Source of the DNA: Platanthera guangdongensis
Taxonomy: Eukaryota > Streptophyta > Magnoliopsida > Asparagales > Orchidaceae
Direction of reading: 5' to 3'
NCBI GenBank assembly: GCA_039583875.1
Contig: CM077147.1
Span: 154,217,846 to 154,281,845 of the forward strand
Length of the DNA: 64,000 nucleotides
Both the position numbers and the translations under genes were made by a program. Shown here in pieces: positions 43,003-53,810 of the stretch; within the stretch, counting starts at the first letter, position 1, and the number at the start of each line of letters is the position of its first letter. Below the pieces are notes generated by a model. That model was given only the letters and a program-made list of their open reading frames with translations, was not told where the DNA came from and searched no databases.

Positions 43003-44937
43003 TGAAAGAACTAGTGCCTAAACACCTAGAGGGGGGGGGGGGGTGAATAGGTGCACTTAATCTTTTTAAACTTTTAAGGAAGCAATACAGTACAATAATT
43101 GCAATTCACAGCACAGATAACACAACAATCACACAAGCATACAATCACGGAGAGCACACAGGATTTATAGTGGTTCCCCAAGGTCTGGGTACATCCACTT
43201 TCCCCCTTCGCCTATCTAGTAGTGTACTTGATTCAGCCTAACTTCTCCACTACTTCTCAGATCTACAGATCTTACAGCTCAGAACCCCAAATAGGTTCCT
43301 ACAACTCAGAGTGATCCCACTCCTACAACTCAGGCACAAAGCCCTACCACTCAGTCTTCACCAAGACCTACACTCAGCCTTCAACAAGGCCTAGACTCAG
43401 CCTTCAACAAGGCCTACACTCAGAGAAATGTATCTCCTACACTCAGGCACACATGCCCTACCACTCAGCCTTTATAAATATAGGCTTACAACTCAGATCC
43501 CTAAGGATCCTACAGAAAATATAAAATACAAGGATTAATAACCATAACTCTGATTGAGAAAGTTGAGTTGACTGGCTTCTTGATGAGTTCTTGAAAGAAC
43601 TTTGCAGAGATCCACCTCCCTTGGCTTTCTTCAAAGCTTCTTGAATTAGAACACAGTAGGGTAGAATCTCTATGTAGATGATCTTTAATCAACTGCTGAC
43701 TTGAGAATCAGATCTCAATCTGAAACTTTATTTATCAGCCTGGTTCAATAGCTGTCTTCTTAGAAGGAGCTTTCTCTCTCCAACTTCTTAGATCTTTACT
43801 TGAAGGTCTTCTTCTGGTTTGTTGTTTCTCACTTCAATGATTGCTTCATCGATCACTAATCTCTCTTCTTCTGTTGAAGGAATAGGCCTTTATATAGGCT
43901 TTCTTCATGGTGACCGGCTGATCCGGTTTCTAACAAACTTCTGACAGCTCTGACAGTAGTAGTTGACCGGTTGAAATGACAGCTGTCAATTCATCCAGTC
44001 ACTTCTTGAAATCTCTGTCACTGTCTGAAAGTGTCGACACAGATAGTCTTTATGTGTCGACACAAATAGACCAAGTGTCGACACAAGTAGAATAAGTGTC
44101 GACACTAGCCTTCATGGTGCCGACACAACTCCTTATGTTGTAGAAACTACTTCTCGACACTGCTTCTTCAACATGTGTCGACACTGATCATGTGTGTCGA
44201 CACAAGTCCTTCTTCTTCAATACTTAGTTGATTTCTGTAAAGTGTCGACACAACTCCTTTGTGTCGACACATCTTCTTGTGTTGAGACTTGCTAAGTGTC
44301 GACACATCTTCTTTGTGTCGACACATGCCTTCTGTGTTGAAACTTTTGCTGAGTGTCGACACATCTCCTTTGTGTTGACACATTCTTCATGTGTTGAGAC
44401 TTTTACTGTGTGTCGACACATCTCCTTTGTGTCGACACATGCACTTAAACTCTATTGAAGTTTGCTGAGTGTCGACACAGCCTCCTAGTGTCGACACTTG
44501 TACTTGAACTTTGTTGATGTTTTGCTGAGTGTCGACACAGCCTCCTAGTGTCGACACTTTTGATGTCGACAAAGTTCCTCTGGGTGTCGACACTGCTTCT
44601 AAGTGTCGACACTGATTCTTTAGACTTTTCTTCATTGTGTGTCGACACAACCTGTATGTGTCGACACTTTTCTTCTGGTGTCGACTCTGCATCCCTGGTG
44701 TCGACACAATTACTCCAAGTGTCAACACTGCTTCTCTAGGTGTCGACACAAGCCTTCTTAAGTGTCGACACATTTCTTCTAGGCGTCGACACATGGACTT
44801 AGAAACTTTTCCTGCAAACCTGCAGTTACTTAACCTGCACAAGTAAACTCAAAGTACATCAAATACACCTTGATGTATATCATTGAGTAGGCTGAGGCTT
44901 CTTCAAATCAGGTACATATATTCCAATGTACCCAACA
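43003..44937 (-). mobile_element. 3' LTR of the SIRE-type element
   Basis: In minus-strand sense it begins TGTTGGGTACATTGG at 44937 and ends GTTCTTTCA at 43003. The U3 palindrome block is at 44036-44790 and a TATATAAAGGCC-type TATA box lies near 43886-43897. A G-tract of 13 bases lies near 43031. The Cys/His-rich ORFs across the palindromes on both strands are by-products of TGTCGACAC. Confidence 0.9.
44036..44790. repeat. GTGTCGACAC palindrome array in U3
   Basis: About two dozen exact GTGTCGACAC copies (hand count) plus one-mismatch variants, spaced roughly 20-45 bases apart, separated by C/T-rich spacers. Each is a perfect 10-bp palindrome with a central TCGA. The matching array in the other LTR is at 54836-55645. 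Confidence 0.85.
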
Positions 44938-44960
44938 ATCTCCCCCTATTTGGAGAAGTC
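44938..44960 (-). other. Polypurine tract of the SIRE-type element
   Basis: In minus-strand sense AAATAGGGGGAGAT runs directly into the 3' LTR start TGTTGGGTAC. Confidence 0.8.
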
Positions 44961-45267
44961 ATAACCCTTAGTCAATGATATACACCATACATAACAAATT
45001 CTCAGTATGATGAAAAACAATAATATATGACAGGGTAAGAACATAAACATGTATAAACAGAACATGTATAGACAATTTTCTCAGAACAATTAATGTATAT
45101 AGATTAAACACATAACATTGTTCTTACAAATTCCAGCATTTTTATTAATCAAAAGTTTACATAGAATTTTAATACAAATGATTACAATTTGTAAACTAAA
45201 GAAAAATGCTATTCTATTGCTGCTCTGGTTCCTTGATTACAATCCCCTTTCCAGATTGTATCTTTGC

Positions 45268-48063
45268 TTAAACTTGAGCTTCAGTATCATCAACAGCAGC
45301 AAGCTTCTTCCCTTTGAGATCTCTCTTTTTCAACTCTTCAGCCTTTATCTTTTGCCTTTCAAAATAGTGATAAGGCTTGGGAAAATACTTGCTAGGCTCC
45401 TGTGTATTAGGAGGTAGCTTTCCCAGTTTAGCCTTTCTTCTATACTGTACAATGGCCTCTTGCCTATTCTCATGCTTCCTCCACTCCTGTTCAGAATACC
45501 ATTTGCCTCTATCCAGAATATTGTCTTTAGCAGCCTTCCATACAGTCAAAATGATATTCCTAGAAATGGGGCTCCATTGTTCAAAATCAGGCCTTAGTTC
45601 AGCTTGCTCTCTGAATCTTTTCTTAGACAATTGAGCTTCTTGTTCTTTTAGCAAAGCCTCTTGTTCTTTCAGTATTACCTCTGGCACAGGCTGAATAACT
45701 TTCTCTATGATGACATTCTGATTTCCCTCAGGAGGACTATACATTGACTGTATCACTTGATGTATCATGTCAAAGTCTGGTGGAGGGTATATCACTTGAG
45801 CCACTTCAGCTTGCTCTCCTCCAAGGTATGTAGGATTAATTCCAGACTCTGCAACATTGTCATCATCACATAAGGGTGGATATCCAAGGGTGGCTCTGAT
45901 GGAATTTGAAATCCACTTTGCATGATCAGAGCCTGCCTTGACTAATACCCTCTCCCCCTTTATGACTTCTCTCTCTATGTGATCCCTTAGATCATCTTTC
46001 TGAAACCTTATCTGTGCATTCAGATAGTTTACTCCATCTTTATAGAAGGGTTTTAATCTTTGGAGCTTGTCAGTAATTGCCTTCTGAGAGTCTTCAATAG
46101 CAGTTTTAACAGCAGTTAGACTCTCTTGCAATTGTTTGTCAAATTCAGCCTTGGAAGTAGCACTTGCTGTAGTCTGAGCAGTAGCCAGATTCTTCATTTC
46201 AGTTACTATTGCATTATGCAAAGCTATCAAATTATCATTCATCCTGATCTGGTTTTCCAGGACATAGCCTTGCTGCACTTCTAGCTCATCAAGTTTTGTC
46301 TTTATTTTCTCTTGATGTGTGGCCAGATAGACAACTGCATTCCCTCCCTTATGAAAGCAGTCAGTCATTTCTTTCTTGTTAAGATTTACTTCAAATCGGA
46401 TTGACTTGATGTCTTGGGCCAGATCAAATTGAAGTGACTTATGCCCTTCATCCAAATATTTTTCCAGAGCTTGCCTTTGCTCATCAAGCTTAATCTGTAA
46501 AGCCACCATCAGTGAACTAAAATCAGTAGATGGGGCAGGCTGTGGAGCAATGGTCTGTAGAGCTTTCTTATAGTTCTGGCTCCTTCTTTTGAAGACCTGA
46601 AATTTCCTCTTCTTGGCCCTAACAGCCTCTTCATCTTCTGAAGCAGATGTGCTGACTATGTCTACTCTGTCTTTAGGACTTGGAGGTAACTCCTTCTCAG
46701 TCCTTTTTGGTTCCTCAACATCCTTTGGCTTCTCAGTCTCTTATGTAGCAGTTACCTCTACATTCTCCATATGCTCCCCCTCAATATTGATCTCCTCCCC
46801 CTCAGCAGCAGCTTTCTCTTTCTCAAAATCAATTTGTAGAAGATCAGGGAATAGCTCTTCTAATGTAAATTCCTGTTGAGGAAGGGCTGAAGAATCACTT
46901 ATCTCATCAACCACTTGATCAGCAACCACTTGATCAGCAACAGATGTGTCTTCCATGACAACATCTTGGGGTTGAGGTTGTATCTGTGTTTGCTGATGAA
47001 TATCCGGTAATAAATCAGTCAAGACTTCTTCCTCAAAAGTGAAATTGAATTGGTTAATTTCAGTGATTACCTCAAGTATGGTTTGAGTAGCCCTTTCACT
47101 CTCTAGTGGAGTTGGCTCTTCCACAAGTAGAGGCTCCCCCTGGAGTGAATCCAGGTGAATAGGGCTAGCTGGTGGTAGCTCCCCCTGCCTCTGTGCATCC
47201 TCTTGTCTTGCTGGAGACTGTCCTGCATTTCCAGTCTCTTCTTCATCAGGAGTAAAAACTACTTGCTCTTCAGAGCTGCTAGAGGATTCTTGAGCCACAG
47301 TGGCTGTCTTCTTCTTCTTCTTCTTCTGTGGTGTGTCCTTTACTGGAGTTAGCATTTCTTTGGTCAATACTCTATCCCACCTAGAGAAGATTCTCAAATC
47401 CATTCTCCTCATGTGGTTTATTTTGGAACCTGCAGTTTGGTTCATTACCTCAGGTATACTACCAGCTAGGTAAAGACTTAGTATTCTACCCAGATTGGGC
47501 TTCTTCATACTCTCTTTTATCTTTTCAAACATAACTGCAGACCAATTAGTATCTAGTTTGAAGATAATCCTTGTCATAAAATTGAACATATAAGCTGAAA
47601 TTCTGTCATGTCCTCCAGGCTTGCTCAGGATGACCTTGCCAACTATTTCAGATAAGAATTTCCCTTGAATGTTCATTCCTTTTCTATTGAAAACAGGTCC
47701 AATTTTCAGATTCGAATCCAGTCCACACCATCTCAATGCTTCTCTAGTCTTAGAAGCAGATACATCTTCTTCCTCTTTTGTTCTTGGTAGATGAAGTACC
47801 TTCCTCAGACTTTTTTGTGAGACCTTTACTTTGGTTCCATGAACTCTGGACTTAATCTTGAGTCAAGTATCATCAAGTGAAGCCGCACTCAAAAATTCCA
47901 GGACCTCCTTCTTCCAGATCTTGATGGGTTCTGAAACAAGGTATTCCAGTCCAGTTTCGGCAATTAGGGTTACCACACCTTTGATTTCAGGTTTCGCGTC
48001 ATCAAAGGCATGTCGCACGAGTTCATATCCTTCATTAACATTCTCTTCTAGCTTGGGCGCCAT
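45268..48063 (-). pseudogene. Extra ORF of the SIRE-type element, 932 codons with two stops
   Basis: Three open segments (48063-47863, 47736-46741, 46509-45268) share one frame and are separated only by in-frame stops (near 47862 and 46741), so the parent ORF was about 930 codons. The start MAPKLEENVNEGYELVRHAF follows an AAACCCTA leader. The first 330 residues form a globular, helical domain (KVSQKSLRKVLHLPR, ISAYMFNFMTRIIFKLDTNW) loosely like plant retroelement-associated proteins. An acidic Gln/Glu/Pro-rich linker follows, then a long coiled-coil region (MVALQIKLDEQRQALEKYL) and a basic tail. No signal peptide or membrane segment is evident, so env function is not supported. Confidence 0.75.
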
Positions 48064-48099
48064 TAGGGTTTGAAGAAATTTGAATTAGAGAAGAGAGAT

Positions 48100-48480
48100 G
48101 TCGACACACAAGTTTGGTCTCGAAACTTTGGTGAGCGTGTCGACAAACAATGGCAAAAACCTATTTATACCTTTCTAGAATCGAAGGTGAAAAGGCGCGT
48201 CAAAATACTTAAATTGTGTCGACACTGTTGAAAAGTGTCGACACTTACTTATAATGTCTCGACAACTATGTGTCGACACAAGTATAGTCGACAGAATATA
48301 TGTATCGACACTTGTATATATGTCGACACCACCTTGGATGTGTCGACACCTACACTGCATGTGTCGACACAAATTCTCTGAAGTGTCGACACAGACTTCC
48401 TAGATGTGTCGACACCATTTCTCTGAAATGTCGACACCACTTCTATGTGTCGACACAGACAACTCTGTGTGTCGACACCA
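48100..48480. repeat. GTGTCGACAC palindromes in the pol/extra-ORF spacer
   Basis: About a dozen TGTCGACA(C) copies, complete or with one mismatch, occupy the DNA between the end of pol (48507) and the extra-ORF TATA box. The motif and spacing are the same as in the U3 arrays, so the element carries a third, internal array. Confidence 0.8.
48161..48171 (-). promoter_or_regulatory. Internal TATA box upstream of the extra ORF
   Basis: In minus-strand sense GGTATAAATAGG stands about 100 bases before the ATG at 48063, with palindromes directly upstream. It predicts transcription starting near 48130 and a leader of about 70 bases. Confidence 0.6.
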
Positions 48481-48506
48481 TTTTACTTAGCCAATTTTTT
48501 TGTAAA

Positions 48507-51500
48507 CTATTCTAAGTTTATCATCCCTAATTCAATTTTAAATTTATTGAATTTGGTTTCATCTAAGGGCTCAGTATACATATCAGCTAGCTGATTTTCT
48601 GTATTAATATACTCTAGTGAAATATCTCCTTTTTCCACATGTTCTCTTAGAAAATGGTATTTTATTTCTATGTGCTTAGTCCTACTATGTGAGACAGGAT
48701 TATTTGCAATATAAATAGCACTTGTAGAATCACAAAATAAAGGTGTTCTACTTACTTGAATACCATAATCTTCTAGTTGGTGTTGTATCCATAGAAGTTG
48801 AGCACAGCAACTTCCTGCAGCAACATACTCTGACTCAGCTATGGAGATAGCCACACTTGTTTGTTTCTTGCTACTCCATGATATCAGCCTTCCACCTAGA
48901 AATTGACAGGTACCTGTTGTACTTTTCCTATCTTCCTTGCAGCCTGCAAAATCTGCATCTGAATAACCTGCCAGTTCAAACTCTCCATTCCTTGGGTACC
49001 AAAGGCCTAGATAAGGTGTGCCCTTAAGATATCTCAAAATTATTTTGACTGTTGTCAAATGAGATTCTTTAGGTCAAGCTTGGTACCTAGCACAAACACA
49101 TGTAGCATACATGATATCTAGTCTACTTGCAGTCAAATACAATAGGGAGCCAACTATCTCTCTATACAAAGTTTCATCTACAGGTTTCCCTGCATCATCT
49201 TTGCATAAAGACATTGTTGACCCCATAGGAGTTTTCATGGTAGTGGATGATTCCATACCATACTTCCTTATCAATTCTAGGGTGAACTTAGACTGGCATA
49301 TGGATAAACCATCCTCAGTCTGTCTAACTTGGAGACCCAAGAAGAACTTAAGTTCCCCCATACTGCTCATTTCAAATTGTCCTTGCATTAGTTTTGCAAA
49401 CTTTCTGCAAAGACTGCTTTCTGTAGACCCAAATATGATGTCATCTACATATATTTGGACTAAGATAATCTTGCCTCTGGATTCCCTAAGGAATAGAGTC
49501 TTGTCTATTTTCCCCCTTGTGAATTTATTCTCAATGAGGAAACTAGATAGGGTTTCATACCAAGCCCTAGGGGCTTGTTTTAACCCATACAAAGCCTTCC
49601 TAAGTCTATAAACATAATTAGGTTTAGTAGAATCAACAAAACCTGATGGCTGTTCTACATAGACTTCTTCCTTCAGATTTCCATTCAGAAAGGCTGACTT
49701 AACATCCATTTGGTATACCTTGAACCCTTGGAATGTTGCATAGGGAAGGAACATCCTTATTGCTTCCAGTCTGGCTACTAGAGCAGAGGTTTGATCAAAA
49801 TCAATACCTTCTTCCTGCCTATATCCTTTAGCAACTAGTCTAGCTTTGTTCTTTATAATTACTCCATTTTCATCCAACTTGTTCCTAAAGATCCACTTAG
49901 TTCCAATAATGTTATGGCCCTTTGATTTAGGAACAAGCTCCCAGACTTTGTATCTTTTGAACTGGTTCAGCTCCTCTTGCATTGCCTCAATCCAATGAGG
50001 TTCTAGGATTGCTTCTTCAAATTTCTTTGGCTCTACTTGGGATAAAAAACTGGAGTAGAGAACTGAACTTAGATTTCTGCTCCTTGTTTGTACCCCTTGA
50101 CTGAGATCTCTAATAATCTGATTGGCTGGATGATCTTTCAAATGCCTATTTGCTGGAGGCAGCCTGTATTCTGGTTGTACACCTTCAGCTTCTTCATTCA
50201 GCTGCTCCTCTTGGTCTTCTTCAGCAACAGGAGTATCTTGTACTCCCCCTGGACAGCAGCCACTATCATCCACTTGCTGACTTGCAGTAGGACCTTCTTC
50301 AATAGTAAGCTTCTCCATCTTCTCAGTTACACCTGTAGAGCTGCAAACACTTCTAGACAATTCATTGTTAATGAGCCTAGCTTCATCAAACACAACATGT
50401 ACTGACTCTTCTACAACTTGAGTAGTCAAGTTGTAGACCCTATAAGCCTTACTGTTGTTGCTGTACCCAACAAAGATCCCCTCTTGGGATTTGGCAGCAA
50501 ACTTGGTTAAATAAGACTTACCATTGTTAAGTATATAACATTTACAACCAAAGATCCTGAAATAGGATAGATTTGGTTTTCTGCCCTTCACAATCTCATA
50601 TGAGGTCTTATTGTGGCTCTTGGTGATAGTAGCCATATTGATCACATGACATGTAGTATTAACTGCCTCAGCCCAGAAATATTCTGGGAGGGATGTGTCA
50701 CTCAATAGGGTTCTACCAGCCTCTATCAAGGTTCTATTTTTCCTTTCAGCAATACCATTTTGCTGAGGTGTTCTTGGTGAGGAAAATTCCTGAAATATCC
50801 CAAACTCTTCACATAGCTTTGTCATACTATCAGACTGGAATTCAGTACCATGGTCACTTCTTATTTTGACCACTGTACTGTCTAACTCATTCTGAATTTG
50901 TTTGACAAAACTATAAAAGATACTAGGAGTTTCAGATTTTTGCCTTAGGAAGAATACCTAGGAAAACCTTGAATAATCATCTACAATCACAAATGTGTAG
51001 ACCTTCCTACCTAGGCTGTGAACTTGCATAGGACCAAAAAGATCCATATGCAAGAGGTATAGGCACCTCACAATATCTTTGTTCTCAATGCTATAAAAGG
51101 TGGATTTGGTCTGCTTACCCTTTTGACAAGCTGAACATATCCCATCCTTTATACACTTAACCTGAGGACCATTCCTCACTAACTCTTTGCTAAAGAGTTG
51201 GCCAATTGTCTTGTAGTTAAGATGAGCCAGTCTCTTGTGACATTTAACACAGTGTGAGACTTTCTCATCAGCTACAAGACAAATAGGAGAACCTATGTTC
51301 TCACACATAATGTCTAAACAATAGACATTTCTCTTCTTATATCCTGTCAGAATGATCTTTTGATCACTTGACCTACTGATATGACAACCATCTTTGACAA
51401 ATGAGATGTCATATCCTAAATCACTCAGCTGACTTATGCTAATTAGGTTATGTTTCAAACCCTTAACATAAGCCACTTGAGTAATTGTAATAAGGTTGCT

Positions 51501-53720
51501 AGAAATGTTACCAAAGCCTTTGATGATTCCTTTTTCTGAACCACCAAAGGTAACCTTAGGACCATCCTTGATTGGTGTATAGTCCTTCAGCAATCCCCTA
51601 GTTCCAGTCATGTGCCTGGACCATCCACTGTCCAAGTACCATATTGGGGCATGGCCACTTGGACTCACCTGCAAAATAGATTACTTAACCTTAGAACCCA
51701 AATAATTCTTGGGTCCTTGGTGCAAGTTAGTCTGATTCTTAACAGAACTACCTGTAGCTTTTCTAACAGGCAGTTTGCTACTCATCATGGCACTTGAATT
51801 ATGCCAACAGTCTATGGCAAAGTGGCCTACCTTGCCATAACACCAGCACTCAAATCTGTTGTACCTTTGTTTCGGTACAACCCTGACTGTTTTATCCACA
51901 GCAGGCTTCTTGTTGAGTACTGGGGCTTTACCCTTAGACTTGGACTTTACTGTCCATGCAGGATTTGTAAAACCTAATCCAATTTTACCCTTATGAGGTA
52001 CAAACTCATCTATCAATGGTAGAACAGATTTTGGTTTAGAAAAGCTGGCTACAATATCTCTCTCCTTCTGAAGACTAATATCCAGATTTCTAATTTGATC
52101 ATTTTTAAATGTAATAGTCCCCATTTGAATAACTGTTATATTCTTCAGTCTGGCTATTTCATTTAATTTCTGATCTAATAACTTGTCAAAATCTGTTGCA
52201 GCTACTTTAAGACTAACAATCTCCTTAGCCTGAGTCTTGGCCAAGAGTTTGCTTTTCTTCAAAGCCTGCAACAATACTCTATATTCATCAATTAACTGAT
52301 GAATGTCTCCTTCAGATTCAGATCCACTCACATCACTTGATGCTGATGTATCTGATTCTGATCCAGCACTAGAAATTGAACTTGAAGAACAATTTTGTAC
52401 CTGACTAGGTCCAGGCTGATCCTGGATTTTGTCTCCTTCTGATAAGGCCATCAGTCCCTTGCACTGAATGTCCTCCTGCTCATAAATTGAGTTCATTAGC
52501 TGCATGAACTCATTTTCTTCTTCTTCAGCAAACAAGCCAATATAGGCTTCAGCTTCTGAATCAGTTTCTGAAGATGACATATCAGTCAGACTTTTATCCT
52601 TCTTAGCAACAAAGGACCTTTCCTTCTTGCCCTTGAACTGTGTCTTCTTCTTGTCAGTGGACTCTTTTCTCTTTTCTGGACAATCAGCTATTACATGTCC
52701 TTGTCTATTACAACAATAACAAACTATTTTTGAGGATGTAGTGTTACTAGACTTGGACTTTCTTCTGTCCTTCCTTAATGACTTCCTTTTCTGGTAGTAG
52801 TCATCTTTTGGCTGTGAAGTGGATGGCTTGGAACTCCACTGCTTCTTCTTTAGAAACTTCTAAAAATGCCTAGTAAATGCAGCAAAGTCTTCATCACTTT
52901 CACTGCTTTCTGACTTCTTGCTATCTGAAGTATCTGATACTGTCTCAACAACTATTTGTGGTGGAGATGGAGACTTGCTTCTATATTTCTTAGTGGCTTC
53001 AGTCTTGAAGGCCACATCTCTTTCTTTGTGCTCCACCCTAGTAGTCTTTTCTTCCTCCTTCCTTACCATTAACTGCATCTCATAAGATAATAGTTTTCCA
53101 AACAATGTTGGAGGACGTATATCAGCTAGTTTGGCCATTTCCCTTATGACACAAATCTTAGTATCCCAGTCCTTTGTCAGGGATCTCAAGAACTTATCAT
53201 TCAATTCATAATTGCTGAACTCTCTTCCATATGACATCAATTCATTGACAATCCTATAGAATTTCTTGTAGCATTCAGTTATGCTATCAGACCTGCCTTG
53301 TCTGAAGCTTTCATACTCTTGGTTTAACAAAGACTTCCTGTCATGTCTTACCTCTTCTGATCCCTCCATATAGACTATCAGTGTGACCCACATTTCTTTT
53401 GATGTTTTACAATGAATCAGATTCTGAAATGTGGCATCATCAATTGCACTTACAATAATATTCTGGGCCCTCTTGTCCATAGTGAACAGAATTATTTCAT
53501 CCTTGGTCATTTCTAAATAGTCTTTGGGTGTTCTCTGATTGGCATCTAAAACAGATATTTTCATTGGAACATATGACCCTTCTTTAACAGTAATATATAT
53601 TCTTGGGTCTGAGGCTTCCATAAAAAGTCTAACCCTTTCTTTCCAAATGCCAAAGATCTCCTTTCTGCAGATTGGCAACTTCATGGATCCTAGCTCTTTG
53701 TGATTCTCACTTGAACCCAT
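48507..53720 (-). pseudogene. gag-pol: gag-pol of the SIRE-type element, four in-frame stops
   Basis: One frame runs for 1738 codons from MGSSENHKELG. Gag has FTMDKRAQNIIV and ECYKKFYRIVNELMSYG, a zinc knuckle (CYCCNRQGHVIADC), acidic Ser-rich linkers and a second, altered knuckle (CWCYGKVGHFAIDC). The protease reads WYLDSGWSRHMTG. The integrase follows ([35 protein letters not shown]). The RT has [22 protein letters not shown] and [11 protein letters not shown], and the RNase H has GYSDADFAG and AESEYVAA, ending at 48507. Stops at 52858, near 51678, near 50955 (tryptophan position in RFTWVF-type motif) and near 49071 inactivate it. Without the stops every copia enzyme is present. Confidence 0.9.
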
Positions 53721-53795
53721 TTTCTTGATTCTTGATTATACTGATTCTGCCTACAGGATCTTTACTCAGACTGTTATGTCCTTTTTGAGGAACCT

Positions 53796-53810
53796 CGCTT
53801 TGATACCACT
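53796..53810 (-). other. Primer-binding site (tRNA-iMet type)
   Basis: In minus-strand sense AGTGGTATCAAAGCG directly follows the LTR end TTCA and matches TGGTATCAGAGC with one change. Confidence 0.85.

Noticed and set aside
44036..44790. Regularly spaced short repeats suggesting a CRISPR array
   Set aside because: Repeats are 10-bp palindromes with unequal spacers inside a plant LTR; there is no repeat/spacer uniformity, no leader and no cas gene.
44168..44846. Cys/His/Arg-rich ORFs on both strands (units such as VDT, CRH, MCRH), resembling metal-binding proteins
   Set aside because: They are translations of the GTGTCGACAC palindrome array in the SIRE-type LTR. The same peptides appear in the other LTR at 55016-55694 and on both strands.
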